A DNA stretch of 9,216 bases from an uncultured Prevotella sp. (GTDB taxonomy: Bacteria; Bacteroidota; Bacteroidia; Bacteroidales; Bacteroidaceae), in the NCBI GenBank assembly GCA_937877595.1, contig CALFIY010000048.1, forward strand, positions 1-9,216. The letters run 5' to 3'. Of the stretch, positions 1 to 5,988 are shown in pieces; position 1 is the first letter of the stretch, and every line of letters begins with the position of its first letter. Both the position numbers and the translations under genes were made by a program. Under the pieces are notes generated by a model, which was given only the letters and a program-made list of their open reading frames with translations, was not told where the DNA came from and searched no databases.

Positions 1-774
1 GATGGAGTGGATCGATTTAGTGCGCCCCTTGAAGTGAAATTTCAAGCCAGCCTCGCTGAGACGCTCGCTGATGGGCTGGATAAAGCGCTCGATGTAGGCG
101 TCGCGGCTCTGCTTGGTCTCGCTGAGTTTGTCCTTGATGTGATAATAGGCATCGTGCTCAAGATACTTGAGCGACAGGTCTTCCAGTTCGCTTTTTAGTT
201 TATACAGACCAAGTTTGTGAGCCAGCGGAGCATACAGATAGGCTGCCTCCTGGCTCACGCGCTGTTTGGCATCGGCGTTTTCTGTGTCGCGTATCTGTCG
301 CATTAGGTTGACGCGGTCGGCTATCATTATCAGTATCACGCGCATGTCCTCGGCCAGAGAGAGCAGCAGGTTGCGGAAATTCTCCGTTTCTACAACAGGG
401 TTCTTCTGGTAGATTTGCTGTATGCGCCCGAGTCCGTGCAGGATGCGTGCCACCGACGGGCCGAAGTCGCGCTCCACCTCTGCCACGTCCAGTTGGCCGC
501 ATTCCACGCTTGGCCGCAGCATTATAGCCACCACTGCATCGCGCTTCAGACCTATCTCGTCTATCACGAGCCCTGCTGTCTGTAGCGCAAGCAGTATCGG
601 ATTGAGCCCGAAGATGTCACGGTGAAGTTGCTGAGTCTCTATGCCAAGCAAAAGGTGGTGGCGCAGTCGCTCCTCGTCGCCTTCCTGCAGCGATGAGCCT
701 ATCTGCTGTCGTATCTTGGCATAGAGCGCCAGTGTGGCGTCTCGCTCCTCTATGGTGAAGGTGAACTGCTGCAT
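1..774 (-). CDS. RelA/SpoT-family (p)ppGpp synthetase, N-terminal part (partial, runs off left edge)
   Basis: This is the first 258 codons of a long RelA/SpoT homologue, an enzyme that makes the alarmone (p)ppGpp during nutrient stress; the frame is open to base 1, so the synthetase core and C-terminal regulatory domains lie outside. Residues ~30-200 match the helical HD hydrolase region: I see VARILHGLGRI (108-118), IADRVNLMRQI (151-161) and YAPLAHKLGLYKLKSELEDL (181-200). The synthetase domain begins at FKGRTKSIHSI (248-258). The HD hydrolase motifs are degenerate: where active enzymes read LLHDxxED, this one reads MLRPSVEC (85-92), and the early metal-binding His is also absent. D153 and N156 of the DRxN motif remain. 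By analogy with gammaproteobacterial RelA it is probably synthetase-only (inference). The ATG at 774 was chosen because it opens the family match (MQQFTFTIEE) about 50 bases behind a good promoter at 830-861. It is transcribed divergently from the DUF4301 gene. Confidence 0.93.
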   Translation of the reverse strand, partial: MQQFTFTIEERDATLALYAKIRQQIGSSLQEGDEERLRHHLLLGIETQQLHRDIFGLNPILLALQTAGLVIDEIGLKRDAVVAIMLRPSVECGQLDVAEVERDFGPSVARILHGLGRIQQIYQKNPVVETENFRNLLLSLAEDMRVILIMIADRVNLMRQIRDTENADAKQRVSQEAAYLYAPLAHKLGLYKLKSELEDLSLKYLEHDAYYHIKDKLSETKQSRDAYIERFIQPISERLSEAGLKFHFKGRTKSIHSI

Positions 775-829
775 CACGTAGTGCTTTTATAGGATCTGTC
801 GGCCTTGTGGGGTTTGTTCTTATTGACGG

Positions 830-861
830 CAAAATTACTATGGGGGAAGCAAAAAACCAAA
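830..861 (-). promoter_or_regulatory. Bacteroidetes-type promoter for the relA/spoT homologue
   Basis: Read on the minus strand, a -33 TTTG (858-861) is followed after 20 bases by a -7 box TAATTTTG (830-837), an exact match to TAnnTTTG. Transcription would start near 823, giving a leader of about 50 bases before the ATG at 774. The consensus is established for the Bacteroidetes primary sigma factor; its use here is inferred. Confidence 0.72.
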
Positions 862-889
862 AAAATAATTCTTATTTCGTAATTTTTAT

Positions 890-920
890 TTTGCATTCCG
901 CTCGCTTAATCGTATCTTTG
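890..920 (+). promoter_or_regulatory. Bacteroidetes-type promoter for the DUF4301 gene
   Basis: A -33 TTTG (890-893) is followed after exactly 19 bases by a -7 box TATCTTTG (913-920), which is the full Bacteroidetes consensus with ideal spacing. Transcription would begin near 926-928, leaving a leader of about 62 bases that contains a short heptad repeat. The position also shows that the ATG at 807, in the same frame as the downstream gene, cannot be its normal start, since it lies upstream of this promoter. Confidence 0.8.
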
Positions 921-936
921 CCGCAGCGAAGGCAAA

Positions 937-964
937 CATTGACCGTAGACCATCGACCATTTTT
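937..964 (+). repeat. Short heptad repeat (CATTGAC-like) in the DUF4301 mRNA leader
   Basis: Four consecutive 7-base units in strict phase: CATTGAC, CGTAGAC, CATCGAC, CATTTTT. They lie between the predicted transcription start and the start codon at 990. The unit and the terminal CATTTTT are the same as in the longer array at 5035-5097. Four degenerate units alone would be weak; the match to the second array is what supports this call. Confidence 0.6.
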
Positions 965-989
965 TTACACCTTATTAATATATAATATT

Positions 990-2507
990 ATGTTTTCACA
1001 GCAAGACCTTAATCAGTTGAGTCAGAAGGGCATCAGCCCGGAACAGGCAGAACGTCAACTTGGAGAGTTTAAGACAGGTTTCCCATTTCTCAAATTAGAG
1101 GGCGCGGCAGCCATAGGGCGCGGCATCGTGGCTCCCACGGACGCTGAGCGTCGGCAATACGTGGAGGTATGGCAGCAGTACAAGGCTGGCGGACGCCGCG
1201 TGGTGAAGTTTGTACCTGCATCGGGTGCTGCCAGTCGCATGTTCAAGGATATGTTTGCTTTTGTAGATGCTGACTATGACGTGCCGACAACTGACTTCGA
1301 GAAGAAATACTTTGACAACATCGAGCGCTTTGCCTTCTATGGCGAACTGGATGCTGTCTGCAGAAAGAACGAGGGCAAGGGCATCAAGGAACTGATGGCT
1401 GAAGGGCGCTACAAGGCTGTGGCTGCACAGATGCTTAAGGCTGAGGGACTGAACTACGGCCAGTTGCCAAAGGGACTGCTCCTTTTCCACAACTACGAAG
1501 ATGGAGCACGTACACCGATGGAGGAACATCTCGTGGAGGGTGCTCTCTATGCTGCCTCAAACGGTGAGGCACATGTGCACTTCACTGTCTCGCATGAGCA
1601 CATGGAACTCTTCAAGCAGAAGGTGGCACAGAAGGCCAACGGCTACGCAGCAAAATATGGCATCACTTACGATATTACATTCTCCGAACAGAAGCCTTCT
1701 ACCGACACTATTGCCGCCAATCCCGACGGTACGCCATTCCGCAACAGCGACGGCACGCTGCTCTTCCGCCCAGGAGGTCATGGAGCACTGATAGAAAACC
1801 TTAACGAGATAGAGGCTGACGTTATCTTCGTGAAGAATATCGACAATGTGGTGCCCGATAGGCTGAAGCCGGAGACAGTGGAGTGGAAGCAGGTGATAGC
1901 AGGCGTTCTCGTAAGCCTGCAACAGCGTGCTTTCGACTATCTGCGCCTTCTCGACACAGGCTGCTACAGCCACGAACAGATAGAAGAGATGATTCGCTTC
2001 GTGCAGCAGGATCTCTGCTGCCGCAAGGCCGACATCAAAGAACTGGAGGATGCCGACCTCGTAATCTATCTGCGCAAGAAACTAAACCGCCCAATGCGCG
2101 TGTGTGGCGTGGTGAAAAACGTAGGTGAGCCCGGAGGCGGCCCATTCCTCACATACAATCAGGACGGAACCGTAAGCCTTCAGATTTTGGAGAGTTCGCA
2201 GATTGACAAGTCGAACAAGGAATACATGGAAATGTTTACAAAGGGAACGCACTTCAATCCTGTAGACTTGGTATGTGCTGTGCGCAACTACAAAGGAGAG
2301 CCCTTTGACCTGCCAAAATATGTAGACCCTGCTACCGGCTTTATCTCGCAGAAGTCGAAGAGCGGCAAGGAACTGCAGGCTCTGGAACTGCCCGGCTTGT
2401 GGAATGGAGCAATGAGCGACTGGTCGACGGTGTTCGTCGAGGTGCCTCTCGGAACTTTCAACCCTGTGAAGACGGTAAACGACTTGCTGCGCGACCAGCA
2501 CCAGTAA
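990..2507 (+). CDS. DUF4301 family protein, nucleotidyltransferase-like
   Basis: A 505-residue protein that I recognise as the DUF4301 family of Bacteroidetes; its function is unknown. It has no signal peptide or membrane segment, so it should be cytoplasmic. Conserved-looking motifs, in order: KFVPASGAASRMFK (73-86), FHNYEDGARTPMEEHL (166-181), FSEQKPSTDTIA (231-242), FRPGGHGALIENL (259-271), VIFVKNIDNVV (278-288), VVKNVGEPGGGPF (374-386), and a C-terminal block KGTHFNPVDLVCAVRNYKG (418-436). The glycine-rich loop near residue 80, PGGHG and the NIDN motif recall the nucleotide loop, substrate loop and metal-binding Asp of UDP-sugar pyrophosphorylases, suggesting a GT-A nucleotidyltransferase fold (inference). 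The start at 990 was preferred to an in-frame ATG at 807 because the promoter at 890-920 lies between them and the extra 61 residues look like translated non-coding DNA. The start has an A/T-rich leader and no Shine-Dalgarno site. The gene appears to be a single transcription unit ending at the hairpin at 2531-2568. Confidence 0.92.
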   Translation: MFSQQDLNQLSQKGISPEQAERQLGEFKTGFPFLKLEGAAAIGRGIVAPTDAERRQYVEVWQQYKAGGRRVVKFVPASGAASRMFKDMFAFVDADYDVPTTDFEKKYFDNIERFAFYGELDAVCRKNEGKGIKELMAEGRYKAVAAQMLKAEGLNYGQLPKGLLLFHNYEDGARTPMEEHLVEGALYAASNGEAHVHFTVSHEHMELFKQKVAQKANGYAAKYGITYDITFSEQKPSTDTIAANPDGTPFRNSDGTLLFRPGGHGALIENLNEIEADVIFVKNIDNVVPDRLKPETVEWKQVIAGVLVSLQQRAFDYLRLLDTGCYSHEQIEEMIRFVQQDLCCRKADIKELEDADLVIYLRKKLNRPMRVCGVVKNVGEPGGGPFLTYNQDGTVSLQILESSQIDKSNKEYMEMFTKGTHFNPVDLVCAVRNYKGEPFDLPKYVDPATGFISQKSKSGKELQALELPGLWNGAMSDWSTVFVEVPLGTFNPVKTVNDLLRDQHQ

Positions 2508-2530
2508 TCGTCTGGTGAAAGGTTATAACC

Positions 2531-2568
2531 AAAGGGGTAAGAGATGCAAATGTGTCTCTTGCCCCTTT
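2531..2568 (+). terminator. Rho-independent terminator after the DUF4301 gene
   Basis: A 14-base-pair stem with one G-T wobble (AAAGGGGTAAGAGA at 2531-2544 against TCTCTTGCCCCTTT at 2555-2568) closes a 10-base loop and runs into a pyrimidine tail TTTTCTCTT. It begins 24 bases after the DUF4301 stop. It lies between two convergent genes and its left arm begins AAA, so it may also stop transcription arriving from the DUF5020 gene on the minus strand, though the U-tract in that direction is only three bases. Confidence 0.85.
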
Positions 2569-2597
2569 TCTCTTGTCGGCGGCAATGCCGGGGTCAA

Positions 2598-3338
2598 TCA
2601 GAATGTCCACTTTGCTGCCATGGTAGGAATGGCGTAGAAGCGGTTGTCGCGTCCCTTGTCGTCGACAACGAAATTGTTGCTTATCTCTACTTCTGTGCCT
2701 ACGCTGAGTTTTATCTTCTCGCAGCCTTTCAGTGCATTGAAGTTAAACCAGAACTGCGGTTCGCCCGACACGATGAGCGAGCCGTTGACCGTAGCGTCGT
2801 ACCACACGTCGATATAGCCTGAGAATGTCAGCATGCCGTGAGCGAAGGTGTCGCCCCATACGGCTGTTGCCTGAAAACTCTCAAATGCTTCGCGCGAAAA
2901 ACCGTGGAAGTAGTGCTTGTAGAGAGCCTGCAGGGAGAAGGTGCGCGTGAAGTCGGAGTTTGCCCAGTTCCATGTGCCGCCGGCAAGGGCTGCGTGCTGG
3001 AAGCGTGAGGCTATGGTGGTGCGCTCTATCGACGTCATTCCGCCGTTATACTCTGCATGCAGTGCCCACTGCTTGTTGCTGCTGATGTTGAACTCGCGTG
3101 AAATTTCCCAGTAGGCGCCTGCTGCACCGTCGGAGAAATAGTCGATGTCTGTAAAAAAGTAAGTGTTTCCCCAATCGTCGGGTTTGAACATCTCGATTGT
3201 CGTGGTCACATTGGGCCTGCCTGTCAGCGACCCGTAAAGAGCATGACCAAAATCGTAATGGAATTGCACGTTCTGTGCGTTGGCAGTGAGAACGGCTGTG
3301 ACGGCAAAACAGGCCGCCCAAATCTTACGTTTCGTCAT
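2598..3338 (-). CDS. DUF5020 family outer-membrane protein (Tsx-like beta-barrel)
   Basis: A 246-residue exported protein. Residues 1-21 form a classical signal peptide (basic MTKRK start, hydrophobic core, ANA before QN) with cleavage likely after A21. The mature part alternates aromatic and polar residues as expected for amphipathic beta-strands, for example QFHYDFGHALYG (25-36), TTIEMFKPDDWGNTYFFTDIDYF (residues ~46-68) and QFWFNFNAL (~196-204). It ends in KWTF; a C-terminal Phe is the usual signal for insertion of barrels into the outer membrane. I recognise the DYFG/EMFKPDDWG/AYWEISRE pattern as DUF5020, which resembles the nucleoside channel Tsx; the true substrate is unknown. It lies 96 bases after the GH94 gene on the same strand, the spacer being filled with tandem repeats. 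A shared transcript with GH94 is possible; no convincing promoter of its own was seen. Confidence 0.82.
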   Translation of the reverse strand: MTKRKIWAACFAVTAVLTANAQNVQFHYDFGHALYGSLTGRPNVTTTIEMFKPDDWGNTYFFTDIDYFSDGAAGAYWEISREFNISSNKQWALHAEYNGGMTSIERTTIASRFQHAALAGGTWNWANSDFTRTFSLQALYKHYFHGFSREAFESFQATAVWGDTFAHGMLTFSGYIDVWYDATVNGSLIVSGEPQFWFNFNALKGCEKIKLSVGTEVEISNNFVVDDKGRDNRFYAIPTMAAKWTF

Positions 3339-3347
3339 TGTTTGTTG

Positions 3348-3395
3348 AGTTTGTGAGTTTTTTAGTCTATATGTTTATGAGTCTTTTAGTTTGCA
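3348..3395. repeat. Tandem octamer array (six 8-base units)
   Basis: Six consecutive 8-base units in strict phase on the plus strand: AGTTTGTG, AGTTTTTT, AGTCTATA, TGTTTATG, AGTCTTTT, AGTTTGCA. Five of the six begin AGT. The array starts nine bases upstream of the DUF5020 start codon (minus strand) and abuts the heptad array at 3396. Units are degenerate, so this is an old or rapidly drifting array. Confidence 0.7.
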
Positions 3396-3430
3396 AATTA
3401 TGAATTATAAATTACGAATTGTGAATTAAA
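3396..3430. repeat. Tandem heptamer array (five AATTANR-like units)
   Basis: Five consecutive 7-base units in strict phase: AATTATG, AATTATA, AATTACG, AATTGTG, AATTAAA. All begin AATT. The array starts directly at the end of the octamer array and ends four bases before the GH94 stop codon. Together the two arrays fill 83 of the 96 bases between the two genes. I see no hairpin terminator in this spacer. Confidence 0.75.
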
Positions 3431-3434
3431 GAGC

Positions 3435-5963
3435 CTACATGACCACTTCCACAGTGTGCTGACCGGCAGAGTAGGGGATGAGAGTGCTGTCGAGCAGCGT
3501 GCCGTCGAGGGTTACGCTGCTCACACCGCGCTCCTTGCCTTGGGGATTGCTGACGTGGATGGTGTAGTTGGCATCGCGGAATTTGCGCTGCACGGTATAG
3601 TCGCGGGCAGAAGTCGGCAGGCACGGGTCGATGAGAAGTCCGTCATACTGCGGTTTTATACCGAGTATGTACTGGCTCACGGTGAGCCACATCCATGCTG
3701 CTGTACCTGTCAGCCATGAGTTCTTGCCTTCGCCAGGGCGTGCTGCGTCTTTTCCTGCTACCATCTGGCAGTTGACGTAAGGCTCAACCTTGTGGAGAGT
3801 CTGGTATTTTTCCTCTACGTATGAAGGAAGTATCTTGGCATAGTGTGCCCACGCGTCGTTGCCGCGGCCGGCAAGCGTCTCGCCGATGATGACCCATGGA
3901 TTGTTGTGGCAGAAAATGCCGGCATTTTCCTTGTAGCCCTCGGGATAACTGCTTATTTCGCCGTACTCGTAGATATATTTCGTAAAGGCTGGGTTATTGA
4001 GCACTATGCCGTGCTCACATTCCAGGTATTTTTTCGTGGAGTCGAGAGCCTTTCCGACCATGCCTTCCTCAGCGCCAATCTCAGCCATTGTGCACCAGCC
4101 CTGCGACTCGATGAAGATTTTTGCTTCGTCACATTCGTGACTACCAATCTTCCGGCCATAGAAATCGTAGGCGCGGAGATACCATTCGCCGTCCCAGCCG
4201 TGTTTCTTCACAGCCTCCGTCATGGCGTCGACAGCCTTTTGCATGCGCAGGGCTTCGTCGGTGTAGCCCAACCGCTTGCACAGTCTTACATACTCCTTCC
4301 CAGTCACGACGAAGAGGCCTGCTATCATCAGGCTTTCGGCTTTTGTGCCCTCAGACACGTTCTCGGTGGTCTGGAAAGACTCATTTGGGTCCCATGAGAA
4401 GCAGTTCAGGTTGAGACAGTCGTTCCAGTCGGCGCGTCCGATGAGCGGCAGCATGTGGGGGCCAAGGTTATTAGTAACGTGATCCATCGAAACGCGAAGG
4501 TGTTCAAACAGAGTGACTTCCGTTCCAGCCTCATTGTCGAACGGTACAAGTTCGTCGAGTATCGAGAAATCGCCTGTTTCCTTGAGGTATGCCACTGTTC
4601 CGAAAATCAGCCAACAGGGATCGTCGTTGAAACCACCGCCTATGTCGTTGTTGCCACGCTTTGTGAGGGGCTGGTATTGGTGGTAGCATCCGCCATCGGG
4701 GAACTGGGTTGACGCAATGTCGATAATGCGCTGACGGGCGCGCGACGGAATTTGGTGAACAAAGCCTACAAGGTCCTGATTGCTGTCACGGAACCCCATT
4801 CCGCGTCCTATTCCGCTCTCAAAAAACGATGCTGAGCGTGAGAAATTGAACGTTACCATGCACTGATACTGGTTCCAGATATTTACCATGCGATCCAGTT
4901 TCTCGTTTCCCGTGCGTACATTATATATATTAAGCAGAGCATCCCAGTAGGCATTGAGTTCGGCAAAGGCACGATCCACTTTTTCCGACGTGTTGAGTTC
5001 GGCGATGAGAGCGTGGGCTCGTTGCTTGTTGATACATTGCCCGTTGGCCATTGAACATTGAGCATTGACCATTGGCCGTTGAGCATTGAGCATTTTTGGA
5101 CTGACAAATTTATCCTCCTGCGGGTTTTCCACATATCCCAGCAGGAATACAAGGTCGCGGCTCTCACCTGGCTGCAGCGTCAACTCAATGCAGTGGGAGG
5201 CAACAGGGCTCCAGCCGTGGGCATGGGAGTTGCGCGGACGCCCTTCAATAACAGCCTGAGGAGCATCGAAGCCGTTGTAAAGGCCGACGAACGTTTCCCG
5301 GTCGGTGTCGTAGCCTGCAACTTCTGTGTTAACGTGATAGAAAGCGTAGTGGTTGCGGCGCTCACGGTATTCTGTCTTATGGTATATGGTGGCGCCTGCC
5401 TGATTTCCTACAGGAACGTCGGTTTCTATCTCCACCTCTCCTGTGGAGAAGTTGCGCTGGAAGTTCTCCATGTCGGTAGCGGCATTCCAGAGGCACCACT
5501 CCTCAAAAGAGAAAATTTTCAGTTGCTTCGCCTCATTGCTGTTGTTCTTCAGTGTGAGTTTCTGCACTTCTGCCCATTTTTTCAGCGGAACGAAGAACAG
5601 CACGGAAGCCTCTACGCCGTTCTTGCGCCCTGTTATGCGCGTGTATCCCATTCCGTGGCGGCACTCATAGAAGTCGAGCGGCGTCTTGCATGGTTTCCAG
5701 CCTGGGTTCCAGACGTTCTGGCCGTCGACGATGTAGAAGTAGCGTCCGCCATTGTCCATCGGAACATTGTTGTAGCGATAGCGTGTGATGCGGCGGAACT
5801 TGGCATCTTTGTAGAAAGAGTATCCGCCGGCCGTATTTGATATAAGCGAGAAGAAATCTTCGTTTCCCAGATAGTTTATCCAAGGCCAGGGAGTCTGTGG
5901 GTCGGTGATGACGTACTCGCGATGGGCATCGTCGAAGTGCCCGTAACGTTTTTGTTGTTCCAT
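3435..5963 (-). CDS. Cellobiose phosphorylase (GH94)
   Basis: An 842-residue cytoplasmic enzyme that splits cellobiose with phosphate into alpha-glucose 1-phosphate and glucose, saving an ATP compared with hydrolysis (EC 2.4.1.20). It matches my memory of the Cellvibrio gilvus enzyme almost end to end: RYGHFDDAHREYVIT (6-20), GGYSFYKDAK (46-55), RYRYNN (61-66), RMVNIWNQYQCMVTFN (358-373), GIGRGMGFRDSNQD (384-397), FNDDP (445-449), GRADWNDCLNLNC (509-521), KENAGIFCHNNPWVI (678-692), NSWLTGTAAW (748-757). The general acid should be D515; likely substrate and phosphate residues R387, D393, W513, H686, T752 and G753 are all present. Domain order is N-terminal beta-sandwich (to ~290), linker helices, (alpha/alpha)6 barrel (~346-755), C-terminal beta domain. 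Oddity: residues 291-311 (MLNAQRP, MVNAQCS, MANGQCI) are an in-frame insert encoded by a heptad DNA repeat at the sandwich-linker boundary. It follows the DUF4435 gene by 25 bases. There is no signal peptide, and no Shine-Dalgarno site. A related beta-glucan dimer specificity cannot be fully excluded. Confidence 0.93.
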   Translation of the reverse strand: MEQQKRYGHFDDAHREYVITDPQTPWPWINYLGNEDFFSLISNTAGGYSFYKDAKFRRITRYRYNNVPMDNGGRYFYIVDGQNVWNPGWKPCKTPLDFYECRHGMGYTRITGRKNGVEASVLFFVPLKKWAEVQKLTLKNNSNEAKQLKIFSFEEWCLWNAATDMENFQRNFSTGEVEIETDVPVGNQAGATIYHKTEYRERRNHYAFYHVNTEVAGYDTDRETFVGLYNGFDAPQAVIEGRPRNSHAHGWSPVASHCIELTLQPGESRDLVFLLGYVENPQEDKFVSPKMLNAQRPMVNAQCSMANGQCINKQRAHALIAELNTSEKVDRAFAELNAYWDALLNIYNVRTGNEKLDRMVNIWNQYQCMVTFNFSRSASFFESGIGRGMGFRDSNQDLVGFVHQIPSRARQRIIDIASTQFPDGGCYHQYQPLTKRGNNDIGGGFNDDPCWLIFGTVAYLKETGDFSILDELVPFDNEAGTEVTLFEHLRVSMDHVTNNLGPHMLPLIGRADWNDCLNLNCFSWDPNESFQTTENVSEGTKAESLMIAGLFVVTGKEYVRLCKRLGYTDEALRMQKAVDAMTEAVKKHGWDGEWYLRAYDFYGRKIGSHECDEAKIFIESQGWCTMAEIGAEEGMVGKALDSTKKYLECEHGIVLNNPAFTKYIYEYGEISSYPEGYKENAGIFCHNNPWVIIGETLAGRGNDAWAHYAKILPSYVEEKYQTLHKVEPYVNCQMVAGKDAARPGEGKNSWLTGTAAWMWLTVSQYILGIKPQYDGLLIDPCLPTSARDYTVQRKFRDANYTIHVSNPQGKERGVSSVTLDGTLLDSTLIPYSAGQHTVEVVM
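5035..5097. repeat. Tandem CATTGAN heptamer array inside the GH94 gene (nine units)
   Basis: Nine 7-base units in unbroken phase on the plus strand: CATTGCC, CGTTGGC, CATTGAA, CATTGAG, CATTGAC, CATTGGC, CGTTGAG, CATTGAG, CATTTTT. Nine units make 63 bases, so the GH94 frame (minus strand) is preserved and reads three copies of a 7-residue peptide: MLNAQRP, MVNAQCS, MANGQCI. The last unit CATTTTT is also the last unit of the short array at 937-964. Confidence 0.88.
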
Positions 5964-5988
5964 GAGATAGTAGATATGAAGTGTGTTG

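Noticed and set aside
807..989. In-frame 61-residue N-terminal extension of the DUF4301 protein from an ATG at 807
   Set aside because: A full Bacteroidetes promoter lies at 890-920 inside it, the residues look like translated A/T-rich non-coding DNA, and the family match starts at MFSQQDLNQL (990).
2521..2530. Perfect 10-base palindrome GGTTATAACC as an operator
   Set aside because: It lies after the DUF4301 stop and just before the terminator, with no promoter nearby; such a short palindrome can arise by chance.
2580..2590. Small palindrome CGGCAATGCCG as a terminator for the DUF5020 gene
   Set aside because: The stem is five base pairs with a one-base loop and no T-tract follows on either strand.
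3394..3400. Possible -7 box (TAATTTG on the minus strand) for the DUF5020 gene
   Set aside because: It is one base short of TAnnTTTG, has no clear -33 TTTG at the right distance, and falls within the junction of the two tandem arrays whose A/T-rich units would produce it by chance.
5035..5097. CRISPR-like array
   Set aside because: Units are 7 bases with no spacers, there are no cas genes, and the array is within a coding frame.
5058..5840. Long open frame on the plus strand opposite the GH94 gene
   Set aside because: GH94 is matched end to end with intact active site on the other strand; the antisense frame is open because of codon bias and its product shows no family features.
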